18,491 nt of DNA from JAAYLN01 sp964592855 (GTDB taxonomy: Bacteria > Verrucomicrobiota > Kiritimatiellia > RFP12 > JAAYLN01): contig CAZQKI010000087.1 in assembly GCA_964592855.1 (NCBI GenBank), forward strand, positions 1-18,491. The letters are read 5' to 3'. How positions within the stretch are numbered: the first letter of the stretch is position 1; each line of letters opens with the position of its first letter. A program made the position numbers and the translations under genes. The notes beneath the pieces were generated by a model that searched no databases, was not told where the DNA came from, and saw only the letters and a list, made by a program, of their open reading frames with translations. This document shows, piece by piece, positions 1 to 7,090 of the stretch.

Positions 1-286
1 AGTAAAGATGCCGACACTTTATTCGCCACCGCCGGGGACGGCAGGTTCCAGTTCTTCCCTTGCCGCGCAACAGGAAGCTGTGGACCCGGCGGTCCTCCGC
101 CGTTGTGAACCACATATTGCCGATTGAAGAGGAGCGAATCCGGAAGGAACTTCGATATTCTGCGATTCATTATTCGTAAATCTGTGGTTTTAGTCTTCAA
201 TTAAGCGGCGTTTACCCCCCGCAAGGAACGCAACAGGCGATGCCTTCAGGCTTGCGGTCCCGCCCCCGCTCTGGCATCCTTCTGCC
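1..286. other. Gene-free left edge of the window
   Basis: I see no convincing gene here. Short open frames run in from the window edge (one ends at a TGA at 106-108, another at 125-127), and one could be the tail of an upstream gene, but neither resembles a family I know. Bases 87-102 form a small perfect hairpin: CGGCGG, loop TCCT, CCGCCG. It has no T-tract on either side. The bases just before the gene at 287 carry no obvious Shine-Dalgarno sequence or consensus promoter. Confidence 0.4.
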
Positions 287-736
287 ATGGCCGACCGTAC
301 AGAACCGATCCGAAAAACACCCGCCGAAATCGTCTCCGACCTGCTGAACGGACACGGGGAGGCCCTGGGGTTCGGCGGGCCGGAGAAGGGCAAGAAGTAC
401 CTGCTGAGCTTCATCGAGCGGGCCAACTCCGTCCCCAACGCGGTGAAGTTCTTCCTCTTCGACCTGCTTGCCGAGGATGCCTACCGGGCCGGTGACCTCG
501 CAGCCTGCCGCTCCGCCGTGGGCAGGGCGGCGGACTACCTGCCCATGGCGCAGGAGGAAACGGCCCAGAGATTCCGGGAGTATGCCCCGTCGGTCCGCTT
601 CATCGAGCGGGGTATCGGACTGGCCATTGACGACGGGGAGTTCGAGAAGGCGCTGTCCCTGTGCGACCAGGCAATCGCGCTCGGCATCGGCAAGGCCTAC
701 GCCGCCAAGAAGGCGTCGATCGAGCGGATGCGGTAG
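287..736 (+). CDS. Hypothetical protein, helical TPR-like
   Basis: I do not recognise this 149-residue protein. It is soluble, with no signal peptide or membrane segment. The middle and C-terminal parts (about residues 60-149) look like amphipathic helix pairs rich in Ala, Leu and Glu, with phrases such as AYRAGDLAACRSAVGRA and GEFEKALSLCDQAIALG. These resemble tetratricopeptide-type repeats, so a protein-binding scaffold is possible. Codon use, with G or C in most third positions, matches the recognised genes nearby, which supports real coding. The ATG at 287 is the only sensible start, but no Shine-Dalgarno motif precedes it. It stands alone, about 520 bases before the acn operon and on the same strand. 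Function is unknown. Confidence 0.6.
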   Translation: MADRTEPIRKTPAEIVSDLLNGHGEALGFGGPEKGKKYLLSFIERANSVPNAVKFFLFDLLAEDAYRAGDLAACRSAVGRAADYLPMAQEETAQRFREYAPSVRFIERGIGLAIDDGEFEKALSLCDQAIALGIGKAYAAKKASIERMR

Positions 737-758
737 CTTTGTCGGCGGAACCGGCAGG

Positions 759-908
759 CTATTTCTTCCCTGTCCAGCGCCAGTTGGGCGTGTCTGGCGG
801 TTTGGGATGCCACATGGGCTCGGGCGGCTTCGGCGGGTTGATCCTCGACTGCCTCATCGGCGTCGGGCGGAGCGGGCGTACAGTCTTCGGTACTTGGATG
901 TAGGTCAT
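759..908 (-). CDS. Possible small proline-rich protein (49 aa)
   Basis: This 49-codon frame starts at an ATG that follows AAGGA with a 7-base spacer, a good ribosome site. The predicted peptide is basic and proline-rich, with repeated PKP/PP phrases in its second half, three Trp residues, and no signal peptide. I know no family for it. Its short length, the open overlapping frames on both strands and its position in a repeat-bearing intergenic region make a chance ORF quite possible. The strength of the ribosome site is the main reason to list it. Confidence 0.28.
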   Translation of the reverse strand: MTYIQVPKTVRPLRPTPMRQSRINPPKPPEPMWHPKPPDTPNWRWTGKK

Positions 909-949
909 GGCGGAATCCTTGGTTACCCGATGCGCCTCCTTGAACACCC

Positions 950-994
950 GACAAAGCTTAAGACAAAGCTTGCGACAAAGCTCTGGGACAAGCC
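950..994. repeat. 12-bp tandem repeat (GACAAAGCTTNN)
   Basis: Three near-perfect copies lie head to tail: GACAAAGCTTAA (950-961), GACAAAGCTTGC (962-973) and GACAAAGCTCTGG (974-986). A shortened fourth copy, GACAAGCC, follows at 987-994. The spacing is about 12 bp, slightly more than one helical turn, so the copies would face nearly the same side of the DNA. The repeat is too short and has no spacers, so it is not a CRISPR array. It could be a binding-site cluster or a slipped-strand expansion. Confidence 0.8.
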
Positions 995-1039
995 TGGCGG
1001 TAAGGGCGCGGCTGCTCAGCAGTCTCTCACTCGATCCAA

Positions 1040-1085
1040 CTGGCGGCCTCCGGCCGCCAGAGGCTTCCCTGAACCCTGAACCCTG
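1040..1085. repeat. Strong hairpin followed by CCCTGAA heptamers
   Basis: Bases 1040-1060 form a perfect 9-bp stem: CTGGCGGCC, loop TCC, GGCCGCCAG. Right after it, CCCTGAA occurs at 1067-1073 and 1074-1080, then a partial CCCTG at 1081-1085 and a related CGAACCCT at 1091-1098. No T-tract follows, so it is not a standard intrinsic terminator. The hairpin plus short repeats looks like a dispersed intergenic element, but a copy elsewhere in the genome would be needed to show that. Confidence 0.6.
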
Positions 1086-1156
1086 TCTCCCGAACCCTCG
1101 TTGCGCGGCAACGAAGTTGACGCGCACCCACGCGCAACTGCGGAATTTTCCGTGGG

Positions 1157-1185
1157 TGGACTTTTCGCGGCACGTGGGCTATAAT
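1157..1185 (+). promoter_or_regulatory. Sigma70-like promoter for the acn-kds-lpt-pts operon
   Basis: A perfect TATAAT at 1180-1185 is preceded, with a 17-bp spacer, by TGGACT at 1157-1162 (4 of 6 matches to TTGACA). Transcription would begin near 1192, giving a leader of about 65 bases before acn. The -10 box sits between arms of an inverted repeat, GTGGGC (1174-1179) and GCCCAC (1188-1193). A second inverted pair lies just upstream: CACCCACG (1125-1132) and CGTGGGTG (1151-1158). Confidence 0.6.
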
Positions 1186-1257
1186 GCGCCCACATGTGCG
1201 GTTTGCTGCTTGAAACTGGCCGCGGCACGCATCTGCATCCGTTTTTGGGAGTGAATG

Positions 1258-3213
1258 ATGGGACGGAACCTAGTCGAGAAGATTTTGACGGCGCATTGGG
1301 TCTCGGGGAAGCGCAAGCCGGGCGAGGAAGTCGCGATCCGCATTGACCAGTGTCTGACGCAGGATGCCACGGGGACGATGGCCTATCTGCAGTTTGAAAG
1401 CATGGGGCTGGACCGCATCAAGGCGGAACTGGCGGTCAGCTATGTGGACCACAACACGATTCAGATCGGCTTTGAAAACGCCGACGACCACACTTATCTC
1501 CGCACCGCCGCCAAGCGCTATGGCGCGATTTTCTCCAAACCGGGCAATGGCATCTGCCATCAGTTGCATCTGGAGCGGTTCGGCCTGCCGGGCAAGACGC
1601 TGCTGGGGAGTGATTCGCACACCCCGACCGGTGGCGGCATCGGGATGCTGGCGATGGGGGCGGGCGGCATCGATGTCGCGGTCGCCATGGGCGGCGGACC
1701 CTTCTTCCTGAACTGGCCGAAGGTGCGTCTCGTACGGCTGTCGGGAGCGCTGGGCGCGGGGGTTTCGGCAAAAGATGTGATCCTCAAGGTGCTGGAGCGG
1801 TTTGGCACCAAGGGCAATGTGGGCTGGGTGCTGGAATACGGCGGACCGGGCGTCGAGAGCCTGGACGTGCCCTCCCGCGCCACCATCACCAACATGGGGA
1901 CCGAACTGGGTGTGACGACTTCGGTTTTTCCGAGCGACCGCGTCACCCGCGGCTTTCTCAAGGCGCAGGGGCGTGAGGCGGGTTGGGTGGCGCTGAAGGC
2001 CGATCCCAGCGCGACCTATGCGGATGTCTTCGAACTGGATCTTTCGACGGTCGAGCCGATGGCGGCCTGTCCCCATTCGCCCGGCAATGTCGTGACGATC
2101 GCCTCTCTGGCGGGCAAGACGGTCAATCAGGTGATGATCGGTTCCTGCACGAACGCGTCGTACCGTGACCTCAAGACGGTCGCCTTGCTGCTGCGGGGCC
2201 GGAAGGTGCATCCCGAAGTCTCGGCCGGTGTGGCGCCCGGGTCGCGCCAGGTCGTCCAGATGCTGGCGCGGGAAGGGCTTCTGGAGCCCTACATCAGCGC
2301 GGGCTTCCGCCTGCTGGAGAATGCCTGCGGCTTCTGCATCGGCAACAGCGCTTCGCCGGAGAGCGGCGGGGTGAGTCTCCGGACGAGCAACCGCAATTTC
2401 GAGGGACGCAGCGGCACGGCGGACGCGGGGGTCTATCTGGTGAGTCCCGAGACGGCGGTGGCGGCGGCGCTGACCGGCGTGATTGCCGATCCGCGCGCCT
2501 TGGACAACCTGGAAGACGTCAAGCGGCCGAAGCAGTTCCTGGTCGACGACAGCCTTTTCCTGTACCGCGACACCGCGGGCGTGGGGGTGAAGGATGCGGA
2601 GATTCAGCGGGGCCCGAACATCGGTCAGCCGCCCGTGGGCCTGCCCTTTCCAAAAGTCCTGAACGGCGTCGTGACGATCAAGGTCGGGGACAAGATCACG
2701 ACCGACCATATCATGCCGGCGGGGGCGCGGTTGAAATACCGCTCGAATGTGCCGCAGTATTCCCGGTATGTCTTTGAGCCGCTCGATCCCAAGTTCTACG
2801 AGCGGGCCTCCGCGCAACGCGATGCCGGACGCCAGAACATCATCGTCGCCGGCGAAAGCTACGGGCAGGGGTCGAGCCGCGAGCATGCGGCGATGTGTCC
2901 GATGTATCTGGGCGTGCGGATGGTTATCGCCAAGGGCTTCGAGCGGATCCATCAGGCGAATCTGATCAACTTCGGCATTCTCCCCTGCTGTTTCGAGCAG
3001 GCGGACGACTACGACCGGCTGCAGCCGGATGACCGGATTGCCTGCAGCAATCTGCATGCGGGGCTGCTGGGCCGGGTCGCGTTGCGCAACGTGACGCAAG
3101 GCTACGATTTCACCGTGACTTCCGAGCTGACCGAGCGGCAGCGCAACATCATTCTGGCCGGCGGCCTGCTGCGGTCGGTGGCGCTGAGCGCGGCCGCGCG
3201 GGAGGGTGCCTAG
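1258..3213 (+). CDS. acn: Aconitate hydratase (aconitase), ~650-aa type
   Basis: Aconitase isomerises citrate and isocitrate through cis-aconitate in the cytoplasmic TCA cycle, using a [4Fe-4S] cluster. All three cluster cysteines are visible: the GSCTNAS motif (about residue 297) and the ACGFCIG motif (about residues 357 and 360). Near the N-terminus are QDATGTMAYLQFE and LLGSDSHTPTGGG, and the C-terminal swivel domain has GESYGQGSSREHAA. The protein is 651 aa, shorter than the ~890-aa AcnA/IRP type, and matches the compact putative-aconitase class found in anaerobes and deep-branching bacteria. Two ATGs lie in tandem (1255 and 1258). The GGGAG at 1247-1251 leaves 6 bases before the second, so I chose 1258. 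It heads the long operon, 3 bases before kdsB. Sister families such as homoaconitase or 3-isopropylmalate dehydratase are less likely given the single-chain architecture. Confidence 0.93.
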   Translation: MGRNLVEKILTAHWVSGKRKPGEEVAIRIDQCLTQDATGTMAYLQFESMGLDRIKAELAVSYVDHNTIQIGFENADDHTYLRTAAKRYGAIFSKPGNGICHQLHLERFGLPGKTLLGSDSHTPTGGGIGMLAMGAGGIDVAVAMGGGPFFLNWPKVRLVRLSGALGAGVSAKDVILKVLERFGTKGNVGWVLEYGGPGVESLDVPSRATITNMGTELGVTTSVFPSDRVTRGFLKAQGREAGWVALKADPSATYADVFELDLSTVEPMAACPHSPGNVVTIASLAGKTVNQVMIGSCTNASYRDLKTVALLLRGRKVHPEVSAGVAPGSRQVVQMLAREGLLEPYISAGFRLLENACGFCIGNSASPESGGVSLRTSNRNFEGRSGTADAGVYLVSPETAVAAALTGVIADPRALDNLEDVKRPKQFLVDDSLFLYRDTAGVGVKDAEIQRGPNIGQPPVGLPFPKVLNGVVTIKVGDKITTDHIMPAGARLKYRSNVPQYSRYVFEPLDPKFYERASAQRDAGRQNIIVAGESYGQGSSREHAAMCPMYLGVRMVIAKGFERIHQANLINFGILPCCFEQADDYDRLQPDDRIACSNLHAGLLGRVALRNVTQGYDFTVTSELTERQRNIILAGGLLRSVALSAAAREGA

Positions 3214-3216
3214 CCC

Positions 3217-3966
3217 ATGCGCGTGATCGGCGTCATACCTGCGCGCTGGGGCTCGACCCGCTTCCCCGGCAAGAGTCTCCATCCCATTTTCGGCAAGCCG
3301 CTGGTTTGCTGGGTGGTCGAGGCGGTGCAGCGCGCCCGGCGGCTCGACGACGTTCTGGTGGCGACCGACGACGAACGAATTGCCGAACCCGTGCGTGCGA
3401 TGGGCGTTCGCGTCGCGATGACCGATCCCGGTCATCCTTCGGGAACTGACCGCGTCGCAGAAGCCGCGAAGGCCGGGGATGACGATGTGGTCATCAACAT
3501 CCAGGGGGACGAGCCGCTCATCGATCCCGCCTTGATCGATGCGCTGGCCGCGAAGATGACGGAGGGGCGGCGGTGGGAAATGGCGACGGCGGCCTGTCCG
3601 ATCAGCGAGGCGCGGGAGCTGGCTTCGACCAGCGTGGTCAAAGTGGTTCTCGATCACGACGATGCGGCGCTCTACTTCTCGCGCTTGCCGATTCCGTGCC
3701 GGCGCGACGGGCCGGCCGACCTGGGTTCGGGGCTCTACTTCCGACATCTGGGCATCTACGCCTACCGCGGGGCTTTTCTGAACCGCCTGGTCCAGGAGCC
3801 GCCGTGTGCGCTGGAGCGGACGGAGATGCTCGAACAGCTGCGCGCGCTCTATCTTGGCGCGCGGATTGCTGTTATTCGAACCGGCCCTATGGGGGTTGGA
3901 GTGGACACGCCTGAGGATGTCGGGTATCTTGAAACTGAACTGCGGCGGCGTGGTTTGGCAAAATGA
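3217..3966 (+). CDS. kdsB: 3-deoxy-manno-octulosonate cytidylyltransferase (CMP-Kdo synthetase)
   Basis: KdsB activates Kdo with CTP to give CMP-Kdo, the donor for the inner core of lipopolysaccharide, in the cytoplasm. The 249-aa protein has the usual family length. Motifs in order are the nucleotide-binding PARWGSTRFPGK (residues 8-19), VATDDERI (about 48-55), the HPSGTDR motif (73-79) and the metal-binding NIQGDEPLI (94-102). The start ATG lies 3 bases after the acn stop, so the two are surely co-transcribed. kdsA follows directly, so two consecutive Kdo-pathway steps sit together. The intermediate phosphatase (KdsC) and the arabinose-5-phosphate isomerase (KdsD) are not in this window. 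Confidence 0.95.
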   Translation: MRVIGVIPARWGSTRFPGKSLHPIFGKPLVCWVVEAVQRARRLDDVLVATDDERIAEPVRAMGVRVAMTDPGHPSGTDRVAEAAKAGDDDVVINIQGDEPLIDPALIDALAAKMTEGRRWEMATAACPISEARELASTSVVKVVLDHDDAALYFSRLPIPCRRDGPADLGSGLYFRHLGIYAYRGAFLNRLVQEPPCALERTEMLEQLRALYLGARIAVIRTGPMGVGVDTPEDVGYLETELRRRGLAK

Positions 3967-3994
3967 GTTTGAGGCGCGCGGATACTGGGCAGAA

Positions 3995-4825
3995 ATGATG
4001 GCAGCGAATGCAAAATGCGTGACAGTCGGCCAATGCACCTTCGGGTTGAATAGCCCGTTGGTCTTCATTGCCGGTCCGTGCGTCATCGAGTCGCGCAAGG
4101 GATGTGTTGAACTGGCACGTCGCCTGGTCAAGCTGGCGCAAAAGCTGGCCGTCCCCTATGTTTTCAAGGCTTCATTCGACAAGGCCAACCGGACGTCGGT
4201 GGATGCCTATCGGGGGCCCGGGCTGCAGGCGGGTCTGGAGATCTTGCGCGAGGTCCGCGAGCGGTTCGGCGTGCCGGTGCTGACTGACATTCACGAGAGC
4301 GGGCAGGCGGAAGCTGTCGCGGAGTGGGTGGATGTGCTGCAGATTCCCGCCTTTCTGTGTCGCCAGACCGATCTGCTGATTGCCGCGGCGAGGACGGGGA
4401 AGGTCATCAACGTCAAGAAGGCGCAATTCCTGGCCCCCGAAGACATGCGCCAGGTGATCCGGAAGATCGAATCGACCGGCAATCGCCAGATTCTGCTGAC
4501 CGAGCGGGGAACCACCTTCGGGTATCACAATCTCGTGGCGGACATGCGCAGCCTGCTGGTGATGCGCGAGTTCGGGTATCCCGTGATCTTCGATGCGACC
4601 CACAGCGTGCAGCGTCCCGGCGGGGCGGGGGAGCACAGCGGGGGCGATGGCTGCTGGGCGCCGGCGCTGGCCCGTGCGGCGGTCGCCACGGGGTGTGACG
4701 GTGTGTTCATCGAGACGCACCTGCACCCCGAGGAGGCGTTGTCGGACAAAGAGAATGTGATCGCCTTCAAGGATCTTGAAAGGCTCTGGCGAACCCTGAT
4801 GGAGATTCATGCACTCGTTAAGTAG
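3995..4825 (+). CDS. kdsA: 3-deoxy-8-phosphooctulonate synthase (Kdo-8-phosphate synthase)
   Basis: KdsA condenses phosphoenolpyruvate with arabinose 5-phosphate to make Kdo-8-phosphate. At 276 aa it has the standard length. The TIM-barrel signatures are FKASFDKANR, AFLCRQTDLL, INVKKAQFLAP and LTERGTTFGYHNLV. The residues that bind the metal in the Aquifex-type enzyme are all present: Cys29 (in AGPCVIES), His203 (DATHSVQ), Glu240 (IETH) and Asp251 (LSDKE). E. coli has Asn in place of that Cys, so this should be the metal-dependent class. The frame is open further upstream into kdsB, but homology begins only near VGQCTFGLNSPLVFIAGPC, so the ATG at 3995 (or 3998) is the likely start. It lies 28 bases after kdsB. 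The 3' end overlaps the next gene by 17 bases. Confidence 0.95.
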   Translation: MMAANAKCVTVGQCTFGLNSPLVFIAGPCVIESRKGCVELARRLVKLAQKLAVPYVFKASFDKANRTSVDAYRGPGLQAGLEILREVRERFGVPVLTDIHESGQAEAVAEWVDVLQIPAFLCRQTDLLIAAARTGKVINVKKAQFLAPEDMRQVIRKIESTGNRQILLTERGTTFGYHNLVADMRSLLVMREFGYPVIFDATHSVQRPGGAGEHSGGDGCWAPALARAAVATGCDGVFIETHLHPEEALSDKENVIAFKDLERLWRTLMEIHALVK

Positions 4826-5429
4826 GACGGTTTGCAGATCCCTGCGGGGCTGGGTGGCACTGCTCGTCCTGAGCGGCGCGGCCTCGGGCAGTCGTGCCGC
4901 GCCTTCCGCCCCGGCCACCCCAGCCGCTCCGGCCGTTCGGAAAGCCCCGGTCGCTCCGGCCGCGCCTGGCGCCCGGATCGCGACGAACGTGCCGAAAGCT
5001 GCCATCTCATCGGAGCGTGCGTTGATGGATGCCTGGCGTCGGGGGGCCGATCCCAAGGCCTTGCCGGTGGAGAATATGACCTTGCCGATCGCGCACCATC
5101 CCGATGGGCAGGTGCAGGCCCTGTTGAAGGCCGGGCGTGCGTTGATTCCGGCTGTGGATTCGGGGTCGATCCGCGCCCAGGATGTCGTGATCGAGCTTTT
5201 CGACACGGAAGGGCGCCTGGATGGAATCTTCATTGCCGAGAATTGCCTCTATGACCGGGAGACCTCATCCGGCTATTGCGAGGGAAAGGTCCGCATCGAA
5301 CAGCGCGGGGCACGGATCAACGGCGTCAACATGGTTTGGAACCTAAACACCCACGGCGCCAAGATCCTGTCGCAGGCGGAGGTTCGTTTCGATCGCTTCA
5401 TGGATGGAATTGGAGATTTGTTCAAATGA
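4809..5429 (+). CDS. Putative LptC-like LPS-transport periplasmic protein
   Basis: The 206-aa protein begins with a signal peptide or anchor: basic start, hydrophobic WVALLVLSGAASG, and Ala-X-Ala near residue 30. A low-complexity Ala/Pro linker follows (about 31-55). The C-terminal region (about 110-200) has the strand-rich pattern of the LptC/OstA jelly roll, such as IRAQDVVIELFDTEGRLDG and AENCLYDRETSSGYCEGKV. LptC-type proteins link the inner-membrane LptBFG exporter to the LptA bridge. Support comes mainly from context, directly before an lptA-like gene and lptB. Sequence alone is weak, so the gene symbol is left blank. The ATG overlaps the kdsA end and has GGAG at 4801-4804. Its stop overlaps the lptA-like start as ATGA, suggesting translational coupling. 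Confidence 0.65.
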   Translation: MHSLSRTVCRSLRGWVALLVLSGAASGSRAAPSAPATPAAPAVRKAPVAPAAPGARIATNVPKAAISSERALMDAWRRGADPKALPVENMTLPIAHHPDGQVQALLKAGRALIPAVDSGSIRAQDVVIELFDTEGRLDGIFIAENCLYDRETSSGYCEGKVRIEQRGARINGVNMVWNLNTHGAKILSQAEVRFDRFMDGIGDLFK

Positions 5430-5920
5430 AACACTATTTACTGGCGCTGCTTCCGCTGGTCCTGGCCGCTTCGGCCTTTGGCGCCTCCCCGTTGAAGTCG
5501 AAGGGGCCTCGCAAGACGGGCGAAACGGTGATCACGGCCAACCGGCTGGAGTACGACTACGCGGAATCGGCCATTCTGTTCGAGGAGAATGTCAAGGTGG
5601 TGGACCCCGAATTCACGATGACGGCGGATCGCGTCATCGTGCTGATGGAGGGTACGAACACCTTGAAGCAGGTCCGCTGTCTGGGCAACGTCGTGCTGGT
5701 GAGCGGCGACCGCAGCGCGCGTTGTGCCGAGGCGATTTTCACGAAGGCGACCGGGCAAATCGTGTTGACGGGCGAAGCGGTGCTGCAACGCGCCAAGGAT
5801 CAGATCTGGGGGCGCAAGATCACAATCTGGGTCGATGACGAGCGGATGGAATGCGTCCCCGCCCGCATGGTGCTTCAGCCGACATCCGTTGCAGGCGACG
5901 GGAAACGGATGTTACCGTGA
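5426..5920 (+). CDS. lptA: LptA/OstA-like LPS-transport periplasmic protein
   Basis: This 164-aa protein has a clear signal peptide (MKHYLLALLPLVLAASAFGA, cleavage near residue 20). One OstA-type domain follows (about 30-155). Its repeating strand pattern includes ITANRLEYDYAESAILFEENV, FTMTADRVIV and CLGNVVLVSGDRSARCAEAIF, typical of LptA and the LptD N-domain. LptA oligomers carry lipopolysaccharide across the periplasm. The ATG overlaps the stop of the LptC-like gene (ATGA), with GGAG at 5412-5415. The reading frame is open further upstream, but the signal peptide fixes the start here. The stop overlaps the lptB GTG start. Confidence 0.82.
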   Translation: MKHYLLALLPLVLAASAFGASPLKSKGPRKTGETVITANRLEYDYAESAILFEENVKVVDPEFTMTADRVIVLMEGTNTLKQVRCLGNVVLVSGDRSARCAEAIFTKATGQIVLTGEAVLQRAKDQIWGRKITIWVDDERMECVPARMVLQPTSVAGDGKRMLP

Positions 5921-6693
5921 CCGCGGTTGTTCAAGCCAACACGCCGGCTGCGGTGGCTGGAAGCGGAGGCAAACCGGATCTGCAGGCGATTGATCTGGTC
6001 AAGCACTACCGCGGCCGCACGGTCGTGAAAGGGATCAGCATTCATGTGCGCTGCGGCGAGATCGTCGGCATTCTGGGTCCCAACGGCGCGGGCAAGACGA
6101 CGACCTTCTACATGATCGTCGGGCTGGTCAAGCCGAATGGCGGAAACGTCATCTTCCGCGACCGGAAGGTGACGCGCCTGCCGGTGTTCCGGCGCGCGCG
6201 GATGGGGCTGGGCTACCTGGCGCAGGAGGCCTCCGTTTTCCGCAAGCTTTCGGTGGAGGACAACATCCTGGCCATTCTGGAGACGTTGGACATGACCGCG
6301 TCCGCGCGACGGGCGCGGCTGGAGGAGTTGCTCGGCGATCTGCATCTGACGAAGGTCGCCAAGCAGCGCGCCTACACGTTGAGCGGCGGGGAGCGCCGCA
6401 AGCTCGAGATTGCCCGTTCGCTGGTCCGGCGGCCGACGATTCTGATGCTGGACGAGCCGTTCAGCGGCGTCGACCCGCTGGCGGTGAACGACATCCAGCA
6501 AATTATTCGCGGGCTACGGGACCGCGGACTTGGTATAGTGATAACGGATCACAACGTACGGGAGACGCTGGCCGTGGTTGATCGCGCCTATCTGATCTGC
6601 GACGGACAGGTTTTGCGCGAAGGAACGAGCGAATTTCTGATCAACGACCCTACGGCGCGCGAGATGTATCTCGGGCGCAGCTTTAAAATGTGA
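5917..6693 (+). CDS. lptB: LPS export ABC transporter ATP-binding protein LptB
   Basis: LptB is the cytoplasmic ATPase that drives lipopolysaccharide extraction by LptFG. The 258-aa protein shows Walker A GPNGAGKT (54-61), the Q-loop in LAQEASVFRKLSV (from residue 101), the ABC signature LSGGE (155-159), Walker B ILMLDEP (175-181) and the H-loop His212 in ITDHNVRETLAV. The phrases TTTFYMIVGL and the ending YLGRSF are hallmarks of LptB rather than of generic ABC ATPases. The best start is the GTG that overlaps the lptA stop (GTGA). About 20 extra N-terminal residues, rich in Ala and Gly, precede the conserved domain. The permease genes lptF and lptG are not in this window. Confidence 0.95.
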   Translation: MTAVVQANTPAAVAGSGGKPDLQAIDLVKHYRGRTVVKGISIHVRCGEIVGILGPNGAGKTTTFYMIVGLVKPNGGNVIFRDRKVTRLPVFRRARMGLGYLAQEASVFRKLSVEDNILAILETLDMTASARRARLEELLGDLHLTKVAKQRAYTLSGGERRKLEIARSLVRRPTILMLDEPFSGVDPLAVNDIQQIIRGLRDRGLGIVITDHNVRETLAVVDRAYLICDGQVLREGTSEFLINDPTAREMYLGRSFKM

Positions 6694-6740
6694 CGAGCTT
6701 GTTTGTTCCCCATGGGGGGACAGGAAAGAAAGGAACGATC

Positions 6741-7043
6741 ATGAGTATCGAGATTACCGCCAGGCATGCGCAGATCCATGAACGCTTGCAGCAGTACGCC
6801 CATGAAAAGGCCGATGGGATTTGTTTGGACTTTCCGAAGGTCGAGAACGTCCATGTGATCTTGGATTTCGAGCGGCATGTCTACCGGGCCCAATTCGTGG
6901 TTCAAGTCAAGGGGGCGCAGGTCGTCGGTGCCGGCGAGCATGTGGAAAATGTCATCACGGCGATCGACGAGGCGGTGGACAAGGTCAACCGCCAGTTGCG
7001 CAAGCAGCGCGAGAAGCTGGTCGATGCGCGTCACGTGGGTTGA
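6741..7043 (+). CDS. hpf: Ribosome hibernation promoting factor, short form
   Basis: HPF binds the 30S decoding centre in slow growth and promotes 70S silencing or 100S dimers. The 100-aa protein is a single S30AE/HPF domain of the short type, without the C-terminal dimerisation domain of long HPF. Features are the N-terminal IEITARHAQIHERLQQYAHEKA, the central strands VHVILDFERHVYRAQFVVQVKG and the basic C-terminal helix VNRQLRKQREKL. The frame opens upstream, but AAGGA 7 bases before the ATG at 6741 decides the start. The gene lies 47 bases after lptB. A GC-rich CCCCATGGGG palindrome lies in the gap. The lptB-hpf adjacency recalls Proteobacteria, where rpoN usually sits between them. Confidence 0.92.
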   Translation: MSIEITARHAQIHERLQQYAHEKADGICLDFPKVENVHVILDFERHVYRAQFVVQVKGAQVVGAGEHVENVITAIDEAVDKVNRQLRKQREKLVDARHVG

Positions 7044-7056
7044 AAACCCCTCTTGG

Positions 7057-7082
7057 CGACCGGCGGGTGCCCCCGCCGGTCG
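7057..7082 (+). promoter_or_regulatory. Perfect 11-bp hairpin between hpf and hprK
   Basis: CGACCGGCGGG (7057-7067) and CCCGCCGGTCG (7072-7082) pair perfectly around the loop TGCC. There is no T-tract, so it is not a normal intrinsic terminator. It ends 8 bases before the hprK ATG, where a Shine-Dalgarno sequence would lie, and none is visible. It may affect hprK translation, stabilise the upstream mRNA, or cause partial termination. Confidence 0.6.
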
Positions 7083-7090
7083 ATTGAAAC

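Larger units (their letters stand above)
737..1257. other. 520-bp intergenic region before the acn operon
   Basis: This gap holds no recognised gene on the + strand. In order it contains a doubtful small minus-strand ORF (759-908), a 12-bp tandem repeat (950-994), a strong hairpin (1040-1060) followed by CCCTGAA heptamer repeats (1067-1085), and a promoter-like pair (1157-1185) with repeated CGTGGG-type elements for the downstream operon. A GGGAG Shine-Dalgarno at 1247-1251 serves acn. Confidence 0.6.

Noticed and set aside
1..127. Tail of an upstream coding sequence
   Set aside because: Two frames are open from the edge for 35-42 codons, but neither has recognisable family features and both are short enough for chance.
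950..994. CRISPR-like array
   Set aside because: The units are only 12 bp, directly abutting, with no spacers and no cas genes.
1270..4131. A 953-codon open frame on the minus strand opposite acn and kdsB
   Set aside because: It is antisense to two clearly conserved genes, and its Arg/His/Pro-rich composition reflects mirrored GC-rich codons. It has no family features.
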